A DNA stretch of 64,000 bases from Adhaeribacter aquaticus DSM 16391 (GCF_000473365.1 NZ_KI421517.1:1517606-1581605), one strand, 5' to 3'; shown: positions 1-7,459, counted from the stretch's first letter. Translations and numbers: made by a program. The notes: generated by a model not told the origin, from the letters alone.

Positions 1-569
1 TGAATAAGGGTAACAATAAGCTCCTTTTGTTTATCGGTAGCTGGTTCCGGTGTTGGTGGTGCTGCTTGCTTAGGAGTTTCCTGTTTAGGAGCTTCTGCTG
101 TATTGGATTGGAAGTCCATTTCCTCTGCCGGCGTAGCTTCGTAACCGGCTGCCTTCATCAGGAAACCTAAAGGCAAACGATAAGCTTTACCAGTAGCTCT
201 GGTTTGTGCCATGGATGCAATTGCATATTCATCAAAGAACTTCTTACCCTTTTCTTTATTAGAACACACTGCAAACCCACGACCTACCACTGTATTAGTG
301 TGGATATTTAGAAGCTCAACTACAGCCCTATATTTAACCTCCTCATTAGTGCTTTCATTAATCAGGTCAGTAACAACCGGACATAAGCCCATACTCATAC
401 CGGCAAAAGTCCAGGCTTCAACCAGTACATATTCTTTGCCCTGAATATTCATGCAAAGCTTTTTATCCTTGATGAACTTAGCCAGTTCATTGGATAGATT
501 CATAATGGAACTGGCAGAAGCAAGGGAGTATTCCTGCATTTTGCTTTGTTTAGCTGGTTTATTATCCAT
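1..569 (-). CDS. Phage-conserved early protein of unknown function, C-terminus cut by window edge
   Basis: The gene reads leftward from ATG at 569 and has no stop before base 1, so only the first 189 residues are seen. The middle carries a conserved phage pattern: VEAWTFAGMSMGLCP (about residues 57-71), then YAIASMAQTRATGKA (about 119-133), then a GYEATPAEEM tail (about 145-154). I recall this pattern from uncharacterised early proteins of temperate phages that sit with recombination or replication genes; the biochemical role is not established. A Pro/Ala-rich linker follows, then TDKQKELI, a start like the small C-terminal modules of phage annealing proteins. The start overlaps the end of the upstream 74-residue gene by 8 bases, which fits translational coupling in one leftward operon. 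Confidence 0.7.
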   Translation of the reverse strand, partial: MDNKPAKQSKMQEYSLASASSIMNLSNELAKFIKDKKLCMNIQGKEYVLVEAWTFAGMSMGLCPVVTDLINESTNEEVKYRAVVELLNIHTNTVVGRGFAVCSNKEKGKKFFDEYAIASMAQTRATGKAYRLPLGFLMKAAGYEATPAEEMDFQSNTAEAPKQETPKQAAPPTPEPATDKQKELIVTLI

Positions 570-786
570 GACAAACAGGTTTAGATTGTTTTTGCTGAAT
601 TACTTTTGCTTCTCTTTGCTTAATGCCCTGCGTCAGTGCGTTGATCATTTCAGCCGCACTAGCCTCCGTGGTACCGTTGATCATCCCGGCAAATTGCTCC
701 CGTTCATGGGCATTAATTACCGGGTTCTTAATAAGAGCTAAGAGCTGCTCTTTCTGTTCTTTGGTAGAGTATTTTGAATTAGCCAT
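562..786 (-). CDS. Small hypothetical phage protein, 74 aa
   Basis: I choose the ATG at 786 (MANSKYSTKEQ). The frame stays open further upstream to 873, but an earlier start would run into the preceding gene, which ends at 788. The protein is hydrophilic and helical-looking, with a Lys/Gln-rich end (REAKVIQQKQSK) and no transmembrane segment. It overlaps the next gene by 8 bases and follows the previous one by 1 base, so it belongs to the same compact leftward operon. I do not recognise a family; a small accessory protein of the element's early region is the most that can be said. Confidence 0.6.
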   Translation of the reverse strand: MANSKYSTKEQKEQLLALIKNPVINAHEREQFAGMINGTTEASAAEMINALTQGIKQREAKVIQQKQSKPVCHG

Positions 787-787
787 G

Positions 788-1135
788 TTAGTTTGCTGTA
801 GATGAATTGGTGATAAATAATTGGTGCTGCTCGTATTCAGCCTCCGTGATAAGTTGGTAGCCGAACTGCCCATAGGAATTACAAATCAGGTGATCCACTA
901 CTATCAACTGCTCCTTGGAAGTAACCAGATGGCTTTCCTTTTCTTCTGTGGTATCAGTTAGAAACTCAGCCTGGTATTGGCTGATAATTTTCAGGTAGTC
1001 GCTGCATTTCCGTTTGAGGTAAACCGGGAAGACAATCTCTTTCCCGGTCACATCTTTTAGCTTTGGTTTAGCGGAAGAAAACAGGTGGCTGATATAGGCC
1101 AGAACCTGAGCTGATGCAATAGTGGTGTTTTGCAT
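788..1135 (-). CDS. Hypothetical phage protein, 115 aa
   Basis: The 115-residue product begins MQNTTIASAQVLAYISHLF and contains mixed helix and strand sequence, a run of charged residues around 60-70 (TDTTEEKESHLV) and an acidic, aromatic end (TEAEYEQHQLF). There is no signal peptide or membrane segment. It sits 11 bases after the preceding gene and 1 base before the next in the leftward operon. I do not recognise the family. Position and codon use are like the flanking genes of the element, which is the main reason to call it real. Confidence 0.6.
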   Translation of the reverse strand: MQNTTIASAQVLAYISHLFSSAKPKLKDVTGKEIVFPVYLKRKCSDYLKIISQYQAEFLTDTTEEKESHLVTSKEQLIVVDHLICNSYGQFGYQLITEAEYEQHQLFITNSSTAN

Positions 1136-1146
1136 ATTTCTAAGAT

Positions 1147-1395
1147 TTAAGCGGCTTGTTCTGTATAGACTGAAAACTTTTCCTGTAGCTTAACCTTCAG
1201 GTTATCACACATCTCCCTTAGGGATCTCTCCTTGCTATGAATGACATACCCATCAAAGAATAGGGTACACTCATGGAATTCAGAAAAATTGCCATTGGAA
1301 TGCATAATCAGGTAGATGTTGTAGGCGCTAAGCTCGAAGCCGGGATAGTGGCGGCCTAACTGGTTAAGGGCAATCAAGATGTACTTATTGTGCAT
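1147..1395 (-). CDS. Hypothetical phage protein, 82 aa
   Basis: The 82-residue product starts MHNKYILIALNQLGRHYPG and has a central segment rich in aromatic residues (HECTLFFDGYVIHSKE) followed by a basic amphipathic helix (LREMCDNLKVKLQEKF). No known motif stands out. Its ATG lies 2 bases after the stop of the upstream 130-residue gene, so the two are probably translated together. It is likely a small cytoplasmic accessory protein of the integrated element; function unknown. Confidence 0.6.
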   Translation of the reverse strand: MHNKYILIALNQLGRHYPGFELSAYNIYLIMHSNGNFSEFHECTLFFDGYVIHSKERSLREMCDNLKVKLQEKFSVYTEQAA

Positions 1396-1397
1396 GG

Positions 1398-1790
1398 CTA
1401 TTTAGCAGTTGAAATGTGATACAATTCATCAAAAAAAGGCGCCTTAATAATCTCATTACCAAGCTTCATCATTAGGTCTTTCTCTTCGCGGAATACCCCT
1501 ACCGGGCTTTCATTGTTGATGTGAATGGTGATGTCGTTTTTATCCTTACTTAATTGACCTTCTTTATGGAATAAGGAATTTTCCTTAGGATCTAGGCGCC
1601 AATAGGCCATTAACTCATCCTCCATAAAGCGTAATAACTTTTTAATTTTGGCTCGGATTTTCTCAGCTTCTTTTTCTTTTTCGCTGATTTCTCTGCTTAG
1701 GAAAAGAACCGGAACACCAATAGATTTAGCTTGGGTAAGCTCCTGAAAAGATGGAGCATAGTTCATTGGGTACAAATAAGAATTTTGCAT
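1398..1790 (-). CDS. Hypothetical phage protein, 130 aa, coiled-coil-like centre
   Basis: The product is 130 residues. Residues about 34-60 (SREISEKEKEAEKIRAKIKKLL) are highly charged with heptad-like spacing and probably form a coiled coil, followed by a more compact region with DITIHINNESPVGV. There is no signal peptide. The 59-base gap to the upstream gene (start at 2302) is the largest inside the leftward operon and could hold an internal ribosome-loading region or a weak promoter. Family not recognised. Confidence 0.6.
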   Translation of the reverse strand: MQNSYLYPMNYAPSFQELTQAKSIGVPVLFLSREISEKEKEAEKIRAKIKKLLRFMEDELMAYWRLDPKENSLFHKEGQLSKDKNDITIHINNESPVGVFREEKDLMMKLGNEIIKAPFFDELYHISTAK

Positions 1791-1849
1791 AATTGTAAGA
1801 TTATAAGGGTTGATAAAACTTTATGATTATAGTGTCGTATTGAGATGTA

Positions 1850-2302
1850 TTAAGCCGCTAATTCCAGCTCACAGATATAATTCCGGTTTATAAAATCCAG
1901 CACATCTTTATAGAATACCCGGAAATCAGTTTTGCTCCCTGGTATTGATTTAATGTGAAGGTTATAATGCTCCTCTCCTTTTTTTCGGTTGATATTCTGC
2001 CGGATAATGGTTTCTGAACAATTCAGCAGATCAGCTATCTGATATACCGCCAACTCCAAATGATTAGGAATTAAATAAGGATAAGACGTTATCTCCCAGG
2101 ATGGACGAAGCTTTTTCAGGTATTTAGCTACATCGGTATTTAAGCATCTGGCCTGAGATTCAGATATTTTAAAAGCCCGTAAAAAGTTTGGCTCGTAAGG
2201 CATCCGGTGAGCATCATTCCACGGTGTTTGAGGACTGCAATCACGAATGATAGCAATATCATTAAACCGATAAGCAAAACGATCTAGGTTGATAGCTTCC
2301 AT
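1850..2302 (-). CDS. Hypothetical phage protein with HTH-like segment, 150 aa
   Basis: The 150-residue product contains, at about residues 86-108, AVYQIADLLNCSETIIRQN, which has the spacing and residue types of a helix-turn-helix or excisionase-like winged helix (A..IA..L..S...I...I). It is preceded by PYLIPNHLEL and followed by a basic stretch (NRKKGEEHYN). This suggests DNA binding, for example a replication-initiation or excision accessory protein, but that is inference; no family is recognised with certainty. Its start is 2 bases past the stop of the upstream small membrane protein, consistent with translational coupling. Confidence 0.6.
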   Translation of the reverse strand: MEAINLDRFAYRFNDIAIIRDCSPQTPWNDAHRMPYEPNFLRAFKISESQARCLNTDVAKYLKKLRPSWEITSYPYLIPNHLELAVYQIADLLNCSETIIRQNINRKKGEEHYNLHIKSIPGSKTDFRVFYKDVLDFINRNYICELELAA

Positions 2303-2304
2303 GA

Positions 2305-2469
2305 CTAAGCAGTTATAAGATTAATGAGTAATTGAGTGCCTGTTCCATATATTAAGGCGAATAGAAGCCCATAAATCCAGTACTTCCAGCTTCCCTTGTG
2401 CAACTGGTACAGGTAAGCTAAAAAGGCTGTAGAGAATAAAAAGCTGATAAAGGTTAGGACAATCCACAT
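2305..2469 (-). CDS. Small two-helix membrane protein, 54 aa
   Basis: Two hydrophobic segments, MWIVLTFISFLFSTAFLAYL and YWIYGLLFALIYGTGTQLL, are joined by a short basic loop (HKGSWK), giving a hairpin inner-membrane protein. I choose the ATG at 2469 because the earlier in-frame ATG at 2583 would overlap the upstream 88-residue gene by about 100 bases in another frame. With the later start the gap is 11 bases. Small two-helix proteins in early phage regions include superinfection-exclusion and holin-like proteins, but nothing specific identifies this one. Confidence 0.5.
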   Translation of the reverse strand: MWIVLTFISFLFSTAFLAYLYQLHKGSWKYWIYGLLFALIYGTGTQLLINLITA

Positions 2470-2480
2470 GGCTAGGTTAG

Positions 2481-2747
2481 TTAATAAGTGAATACTATTT
2501 TGATAAGCCCGTTTAGCTGAGATATTTCGCTCATCTTCCAAGGCTCCGGAATAAACAAGTCCCCTGCTTCCAGCACCTTGCAAGGGCTGGTAACTACCCG
2601 GATAATGGTAGTAGCAGGAACCAGCAGGTATAAGCGGCCCGGCTCTTTATCTCTGGGGTTATAGACATAGCCAGTAGTTGACAGGCTTTCCAGAAAATCA
2701 GCCGTGTTTTTTACAAAGCTGCTTAGGTGGGTGTTTAAGGCATCCAT
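2481..2747 (-). CDS. Hypothetical phage protein, 88 aa
   Basis: The 88-residue product starts MDALNTHLSSFVKNTADFLESL (amphipathic helix), followed by a strand-rich part with PGRLYLLVPATTIIRVV and an Ile-rich end. No known domain is recognised. Its ATG is 2 bases past the stop of the KilA-N gene, and the frame shares a 103-base stretch with the upstream extension of the small membrane-protein frame. The close spacing to the KilA-N gene is the best evidence that this frame is real. Confidence 0.55.
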   Translation of the reverse strand: MDALNTHLSSFVKNTADFLESLSTTGYVYNPRDKEPGRLYLLVPATTIIRVVTSPCKVLEAGDLFIPEPWKMSEISQLNGLIKIVFTY

Positions 2748-2749
2748 GA

Positions 2750-3496
2750 TTAGGCAGCGTTTCGGGATTGTATAATTGTTTTAGCTACCAACCTTGCAGT
2801 ATTGTAGCACTCGTATTCACACTCCTTGTTACCCTGAAGGCCCTTTTTTTCAATGTTATCAGCAGCTAATAATTCAGTAAAGCGGATAGCAGCTAATTCC
2901 GTTTCGGTCATATGTTCACGGGTATTGGCTTTTACAGGTAAGTTTTTCTTTTCCCGTACTAATTGAGCACCACCTCCATACATGGGAGTAAGAATAGCAT
3001 TAGTACAATCTCTGAAACCAATACCCTTTACCCCGTGGGCGGCAAGAGATGCACAAAAAGCAAGACGGGCAACTTTGCCGTTCAAACGTTCAGCAATCCA
3101 GTTATCAGACTTGCCGTGTTTTTTGTAGGTTCTGATACCACGATCAATAATCAGATCAGGGTTCTTCTCTTCTTCTATCCGTTCCAAGAAGACTTGGTTA
3201 ACTGTCAGGTGAAGTTCAGGCGATAGATACTTAGCATAAGCCAACGCGATTTGTTTATGAGCGAATGTGCCACCTCCCTTCCCTTTTTTAGATTTTATAA
3301 TACGTTCTGAGGACGTATTTAAAATTCCAGCAGCAGTATCTATTAATGTCTGTGTTGCATCTTGTCTCAACCAAGCATTAGGATTTGAAAAGCGATCATT
3401 ACCTGAAGCTTTCCAAAGGTCAGTTAAACTAATCCGGCCTTCTCCATCTTTGGAGATTTCAACACCGGCAAATGAGAATGGGATAACGGCTTTCAT
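2750..3496 (-). CDS. KilA-N domain protein (phage DNA-binding/antirepressor type)
   Basis: The N-terminal ~110 residues match the KilA-N fold: a strand with the start of the domain (VEISKDGEGRISLTDLWKAS), then NAWLRQDATQTLI, a basic Gly/Lys loop (SKKGKGGGTFAHK) and ALAYAKYLSPELHLTVNQVF, the usual closing helix. KilA-N domains bind DNA and are found in phage antirepressors and in early proteins of phages and large DNA viruses. Residues 115-248 form a second, less conserved domain with no recognised family; it may be the effector or oligomerisation part. The start overlaps the stop of the upstream HTH gene as TGATG, so the two are coupled. The place just after the Cro-position gene fits an antirepressor or early regulator. 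Confidence 0.88.
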   Translation of the reverse strand: MKAVIPFSFAGVEISKDGEGRISLTDLWKASGNDRFSNPNAWLRQDATQTLIDTAAGILNTSSERIIKSKKGKGGGTFAHKQIALAYAKYLSPELHLTVNQVFLERIEEEKNPDLIIDRGIRTYKKHGKSDNWIAERLNGKVARLAFCASLAAHGVKGIGFRDCTNAILTPMYGGGAQLVREKKNLPVKANTREHMTETELAAIRFTELLAADNIEKKGLQGNKECEYECYNTARLVAKTIIQSRNAA

Positions 3497-3735
3497 CAGG
3501 CAACTGCTTTAACTGGTGATGGGTAATTCTTTTCTAAAAAGGCAAGCCGTTGCTTATAAGCCTTTGAATCCGTAGCCATTGCTAATCTTTCAATAGCAGG
3601 CCAATATTTAGAGTTAGTCTTCTCAAGTTTTACAACCCGGCTAATGTTGGCCGGATCAACTCTGAGTTCTTTAGCCAGAATCATAGTAAAATCTTCTGGC
3701 ATGATTTCCCGAACTGTTTTAGGTTCCATTTTCAT
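3496..3735 (-). CDS. Small HTH regulator in Cro position, 79 aa
   Basis: This is the first gene of the leftward operon, transcribed divergently from the S24 repressor. The sequence DFTMILAKELRVDPANISRVV (about residues 15-35) has helix-turn-helix spacing, with an alanine in helix 1 and ANISRVV as a recognition helix. Length (79 residues) and position match phage Cro-like proteins that share operators with the repressor. Its stop overlaps the start of the KilA-N gene (TGATG). An alternative is a CII- or excisionase-like activator; the Cro-like call rests on size, HTH and context rather than on a family match. Confidence 0.65.
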   Translation of the reverse strand: MKMEPKTVREIMPEDFTMILAKELRVDPANISRVVKLEKTNSKYWPAIERLAMATDSKAYKQRLAFLEKNYPSPVKAVA

Positions 3736-3752
3736 TTCTTATCTTGGCTTGT

Positions 3753-3846
3753 TGTAATTGTTATTGCTGTAATTGTTATCAAATATACGCAATTGTTTCA
3801 ATCAAGTGCAACAATTATTTCAAAATATTTCGCAATTGTTTCAATC
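3753..3846. promoter_or_regulatory. Repeat-rich divergent operator region of the prophage switch
   Basis: The space between the Cro-position gene and the repressor holds two kinds of directly repeated sites sharing the core AATTGTT. The 12-mer TGTAATTGTTAT occurs at 3753-3764 and 3768-3779 (15-bp period). The 16-mer CGCAATTGTTTCAATC occurs identically at 3788-3803 and 3831-3846 (43 bp apart), with a related ACAATTATTTCAAA between them. CAATTG is itself a palindrome. Multiple spaced copies of one core between two divergent regulators is what a phage immunity operator looks like. Which protein binds which site is not visible from sequence. Confidence 0.7.
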
Positions 3847-3856
3847 TAATTTGCAA

Positions 3857-4711
3857 GTGTCTATAAATCAGCGAATAAAAATTCTTCTTGATAGGTATTC
3901 AAACGATAATGTTTTAGGATTTTCTAAAATGATTGGTGTTTCACACACAACAATTGCCACATTATTACCAGGAAGTAGAGAGAGTAAACCGGGTTTTGAA
4001 ATAATTGCGAAACTATTAGATAGATTTCCTGAAATATCTGCGGAATGGCTTGTTCGAGGAGAAGGAGATATGTTTAAATCAAATAAGCATACCCCTATAG
4101 CAACAGAATTAAGAACAACAGATGAAGTTATTATAATCACGCCTGACACTTCAGATTCGGTAATGGTGCCTATGATTGATATGAAGGCAGCAGCTAATTA
4201 CTTATCCGGTTACCAGTCTTCAGGTTATTATAACAGCCTAGGTCATACAACCCTGCCCGGCTATATGGCCAGAGGAGGAACCCATTATTGGCTACAGGTA
4301 AAGGGAGATAGTATGGAAACTACCCTATTTGAAGGTGACTGGCTGCTTTGCGAACAAATACCCAAAGACCAATGGGAAACCGCAGAAGACTTTAATATAT
4401 ATGTGGTAGTAAGTAAAGATAGAGGGGTTCAGGTAAAGCGGATCAAGAACAGGCTTAGGTCTAAAGGCTTTCTGCGTTGTCGCTCTGACAACCGGGCACA
4501 TAAGCCTTATTCAGTTGTGCATGATGATGTACTAGGCCTTTGGAAAGTGAAATGGTATCTGTCCAACTATATGCCTAACCGGAATGAGGATCTATTTAAT
4601 AAGGTAGATACGGTTGAAGAAAATATAGAAGACCTACGGGCCTTAACAGAGCAGTTGATGGAGGAAATGAATAGAATGAAAAAGCAATTACCACCTAAAG
4701 GTGCGGAATAA
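3857..4711 (+). CDS. Phage repressor with HTH and S24 (LexA-like) peptidase domain
   Basis: An N-terminal HTH (about residues 2-70: SINQRIKILLDRYS, then FSKMIGVSHTTIATLL) is followed by an S24/LexA-type domain with the nucleophile in GDSMETTL (Ser152) and the general-base lysine in VQVKRIKNR (about Lys194). This is the CI/LexA fold that self-cleaves when RecA is activated, so the element is probably DNA-damage inducible. I choose the GTG at 3857 because the protein then starts like related Bacteroidota repressors and leaves the operator repeats untranslated. The frame is open further upstream to a TTG at 3773. The C-terminus has an extra coiled-coil tail (about 245-284, VEENIEDLRALTEQLMEEMN), possibly for oligomerisation. 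Confidence 0.85.
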   Translation: MSINQRIKILLDRYSNDNVLGFSKMIGVSHTTIATLLPGSRESKPGFEIIAKLLDRFPEISAEWLVRGEGDMFKSNKHTPIATELRTTDEVIIITPDTSDSVMVPMIDMKAAANYLSGYQSSGYYNSLGHTTLPGYMARGGTHYWLQVKGDSMETTLFEGDWLLCEQIPKDQWETAEDFNIYVVVSKDRGVQVKRIKNRLRSKGFLRCRSDNRAHKPYSVVHDDVLGLWKVKWYLSNYMPNRNEDLFNKVDTVEENIEDLRALTEQLMEEMNRMKKQLPPKGAE

Positions 4712-4734
4712 GTTAAATTGTTAAATCTATTGAT

Positions 4735-5448
4735 ATGTCAATTTTTGATACAACTGCCCTTTCTCCAAACAGACCTACAAAAAAGGAAATAAGTAAAAAC
4801 AATCCAGATTACACTCTTCATATATTTTGTTTTGAAGAAGAGATTAAAGGCGACAGAGAGTGCAATTTATATATCCTTAAATGGCTTGTAGAATCAGGCG
4901 CTGAGATTGATGTATATACTCCGGTTTTCATTGTCCAGGTTGGAGAGTCCTACGGGAAAGACAAGTTGATGAAATGGACTACTCAGAATTACCTGTCCAC
5001 AGGTAACGGTAAATTTTATCCTAGAAAAGCCATTGGTGAACAGATAAAAAATGGAGACATCCTGTATGCCACCTTCAAGGAAACCTACCCTATTAAAAAT
5101 ACAACCCCTACACCGTCCATGCCAAAACTTTACAACGAAGATATAGAAACCCAGATCAGGAACCGCTTTATCCAAAAAGTTGATAACCTGATTGCTGCTG
5201 GCTTAGCTGATACTTATGCGGACATTTGCCGCAGCATCAATATTAAGACGGCCTCCCTAAATCAGATTAAATCAGGCAAGTCTAAACCTACACTGGAAAT
5301 GCTCTATAATTTACAATCTGTTTATGGCATACTGGCTGAAGATATTTTGTTTGAAAAACCTCCTAAACCAGATGTGCAGCTCCTTACTCAGCAGATTAAA
5401 AAACTACAAGGAGGTTTAGATGAAATCCTGTCCAGTATAAAACAGTAA
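4735..5448 (+). CDS. Hypothetical protein with C-terminal XRE-like HTH, 237 aa
   Basis: It follows the repressor by 23 bases on the same strand. Residues about 20-115 form an unrecognised domain (YTLHIFCFEEEIKGD, then WLVESGAEIDVYTPVF). Residues about 140-205 resemble an XRE/Cro HTH (FIQKVDNLI, then YADICRSINIKTASLNQIKSGKSKPTLEML), ending with a short coiled coil (VQLLTQQIKKLQGGLDEIL). The arrangement suggests a sensor or effector-binding domain tied to a DNA-binding domain. Co-transcription with the repressor points to a role in lysogeny, either as co-regulator or as a moron-type gene. Function is not known. Confidence 0.6.
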   Translation: MSIFDTTALSPNRPTKKEISKNNPDYTLHIFCFEEEIKGDRECNLYILKWLVESGAEIDVYTPVFIVQVGESYGKDKLMKWTTQNYLSTGNGKFYPRKAIGEQIKNGDILYATFKETYPIKNTTPTPSMPKLYNEDIETQIRNRFIQKVDNLIAAGLADTYADICRSINIKTASLNQIKSGKSKPTLEMLYNLQSVYGILAEDILFEKPPKPDVQLLTQQIKKLQGGLDEILSSIKQ

Positions 5449-5460
5449 ATCCTTTCAATT

Positions 5461-5730
5461 ATGCAAACCCTTTTCTTTTCACCACCAAACTTTTCCAGCC
5501 AGAAACACCAGGCCCAATATGATGCCCATACCCTAGCCATTATTACCAGACTTAGAAGCTTGGAATGCTGGGTAAGAAGTTTAATGATTGCCGATGCTTA
5601 TACCGCTGACGATATCCAATTAGCCAGCCGCAAAGCAAAGGCTTATAATTACCAGCTCCATTACCGTAAAAAGCGTTTAGCTATTGCCAATAAAAAAATA
5701 ATCCTGTTTATTCCCTTCAGCCTCAATTAA
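5461..5730 (+). CDS. Hypothetical protein, 89 aa, overlapping integrase 3' end
   Basis: The 89-residue product follows the previous gene by 12 bases. It contains ADAYTADDIQLASRKAKAYN, an amphipathic helix, and a basic stretch (YRKKRLAIANKK). Its last 54 bases overlap the convergent integrase gene. The overlap and lack of any recognisable family make it less certain than its neighbours, but the close spacing behind the upstream gene supports translation. It may be the last gene of a short lysogenic operon (repressor, HTH protein, this gene). Confidence 0.45.
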   Translation: MQTLFFSPPNFSSQKHQAQYDAHTLAIITRLRSLECWVRSLMIADAYTADDIQLASRKAKAYNYQLHYRKKRLAIANKKIILFIPFSLN

Positions 5731-7026
5731 ATTCCAGGCACTCAATAATTCATCCGCAATGATACCGGGTGCTACCTTTGTATAAGGATCATTCTTAAAC
5801 TTATGCCCTAAAAGCTTTTCCTTTAAAGCATCATTCCGGGTAACCTCAAATATACGGCTGGCTCCTGTTTGCCGGGAATTGTGACCCGAAATTACCTGAT
5901 GCAAAGGTACCAGTTTCCCTTTGTATAATACCTTGCGTTCTAACTTCGCTTCCTGCGTTGCTTCCTTTAACCGCTTCCAGTAATACCAATTATTAAAAGA
6001 TCCATCCTGGTTCCGGGGTATCGGAATACGGCCGTACCTATCAATTAATGCCTGTGCCATTGGTGGAATAGGTATATAAGTGGTATACTCCGTTTTAACC
6101 TGCTTTTTTATAATGGCTTTAAAGGCTCCGTGTTTCCGGGTATTTATTTCTAAATAACTGGCTGGGGTCAAGCTGGTTAAATCCGACCACCGCAAACACA
6201 ACTGGCAATTAATAACAAAGGTGTGCGCCGCCTCCGCTACCAACGGATCAGCATACATCGTATCTTTCAGTTTTAAAACTTCCGGCCAGTACAAATCAAA
6301 GGTTTCTGTTTCGGCAGCACTCACCACCTCAATCCACTCCGATGGCAATTGATGTTCTTTGAGGATCTTCTTTAAGTTGGACTGAAGCAGCCGGATAGAA
6401 TTAGAAGAACGTATTTCACTTTCCGCATAAATAAACTGATAGAACTCAGGCAACCATTCTTTATCTATATCCTGCGCTTTGGTTTGCTCACTAAATTTGG
6501 TTATCCAACCTACGGTTGTACGCATGGCCACATAGGTATTAAGCCCTTTTATCTGGCTCTTAAGTTCTTCCTTTCCGCGAAGATTGTACCGCTCCTTATG
6601 CAACACCTGTTTTTTCCAGTCCTGGTAAACCTGGTTATTCTCGGCATTTACATCCAGGTGGTTTAGCTTATTTTTGGAGGCCAGAAACTCCCACCGCCAT
6701 TGGTTAAACCAATCTTTTATATTGCCGTTATCCTTTACTTTTCGGGCTGGATTAATAATGGTTTGAAGAACAGACAAAGTAAATTCCTTTGGCCGGTTTT
6801 CATACTGGATGGCTTCATTAAAAATACGCCCGTCCAGGTCAATTAATTTGGTTCGGATGTATTCGTAACGGGGGTGCTTAGTGGAAACGAAAGGTTTGTC
6901 TTTTAACCAGTATTTCGGGTTAACAGAAATTCCGGTAGAAGCCCGGATTTTAAAAGGGGAAACCCAAACCATGACAACTGTTTTTTTTGCCTTGGGTTTA
7001 TCGGGATAAAGATAGACACTTATCAT
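5677..7026 (-). CDS. Tyrosine recombinase (phage/ICE integrase, Bacteroidota type)
   Basis: The 449-residue product has the layout of Bacteroidota site-specific integrases: an arm-type DNA-binding domain (residues ~1-75, with the strand pattern KTVVMVWVSPFKIRASTG), a SAM-like core-binding domain (~100-225) and a catalytic domain (~240-430). Catalytic residues are visible: Arg279 in CLRWSDL, a beta-hairpin lysine around 311, His382 and Arg385 in GHNSR, His408 in LLGHKF and the nucleophile Tyr415 in DPYTKVAP. All are intact, so the enzyme is probably active. It would catalyse integration and excision of the element whose early genes lie to the left. It lies at the element's right edge, so an attachment site is expected in or near 7027-7153. 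Confidence 0.93.
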   Translation of the reverse strand: MISVYLYPDKPKAKKTVVMVWVSPFKIRASTGISVNPKYWLKDKPFVSTKHPRYEYIRTKLIDLDGRIFNEAIQYENRPKEFTLSVLQTIINPARKVKDNGNIKDWFNQWRWEFLASKNKLNHLDVNAENNQVYQDWKKQVLHKERYNLRGKEELKSQIKGLNTYVAMRTTVGWITKFSEQTKAQDIDKEWLPEFYQFIYAESEIRSSNSIRLLQSNLKKILKEHQLPSEWIEVVSAAETETFDLYWPEVLKLKDTMYADPLVAEAAHTFVINCQLCLRWSDLTSLTPASYLEINTRKHGAFKAIIKKQVKTEYTTYIPIPPMAQALIDRYGRIPIPRNQDGSFNNWYYWKRLKEATQEAKLERKVLYKGKLVPLHQVISGHNSRQTGASRIFEVTRNDALKEKLLGHKFKNDPYTKVAPGIIADELLSAWNLIEAEGNKQDYFFIGNS

Positions 7027-7085
7027 AACTACTGATACAACTACTGATATACAAAACTAACATTATATCAATAACTTGTACAAGT
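7027..7085. promoter_or_regulatory. Tandem repeat and palindrome upstream of integrase; possible att/regulatory zone
   Basis: Directly before the integrase start, AACTACTGATA occurs twice at 7027-7037 and 7039-7049 (12-bp period). Further out lies a perfect 12-bp palindrome, ACTTGTACAAGT, at 7074-7085. Tandem sites next to an integrase gene often bind the integrase or a directionality factor. The palindrome would suit a crossover core, but the partner att site is outside the window, so this is only a candidate. No tRNA gene is visible here as an integration target. Confidence 0.35.
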
Positions 7086-7153
7086 GGCTCAAATAAAAGT
7101 GCCTTACAAGCGTAAAAACAAAGTATTTTTAATAAGTTATTAAGATCAATCTT

Positions 7154-7432
7154 ATGAGAGACATATCGGAATTTATTTATGGCGAAGAATATGCCCAAAA
7201 GAACCAGAATTTTGAGAAAGCTATGGAAAGTATAGAAGAAAAACATGCTGATTTCTTCAACAAACGTCCACCGCAAAACGAAACCGAAGAGCATGATCGG
7301 CTGCATAATCATTATGCTTTGCGTACAGCTTCCGGGCAGGTGGAGCTCCATTTTAATGCAGGCTCCGATTTACCTGAAGAAATAAAACAGGAATGTAAAG
7401 ATACCTTTCATCAAATATGGAAGTATGAATAA
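7154..7432 (+). CDS. Small hypothetical protein, 92 aa
   Basis: The 92-residue soluble product is rich in charged residues and histidine (EKHADFFNKRPPQNETEEHD, HNHYALRTASGQVEL). There is no signal peptide or membrane segment. An A/T-rich leader precedes the ATG, as usual in these genomes. It lies just outside the integrase, so it is either the first chromosomal gene or the last gene of the element. It ends before a symmetric terminator shared with the convergent cytochrome gene. The opposite strand is also open here, but with much less plausible composition. No family recognised. Confidence 0.55.
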   Translation: MRDISEFIYGEEYAQKNQNFEKAMESIEEKHADFFNKRPPQNETEEHDRLHNHYALRTASGQVELHFNAGSDLPEEIKQECKDTFHQIWKYE

Positions 7433-7459
7433 TAAAGTAATTGCTTAAGCTAATGCACA

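Noticed and set aside
7074-7085. ACTTGTACAAGT palindrome as a definite attachment core
   Set aside because: The second att copy is outside the window, so it is only listed as a candidate region.
6998-7351. Minus-strand frame overlapping the integrase start
   Set aside because: It is antisense to the 92-residue gene and overlaps the integrase in another frame, with unlikely membrane-like composition.
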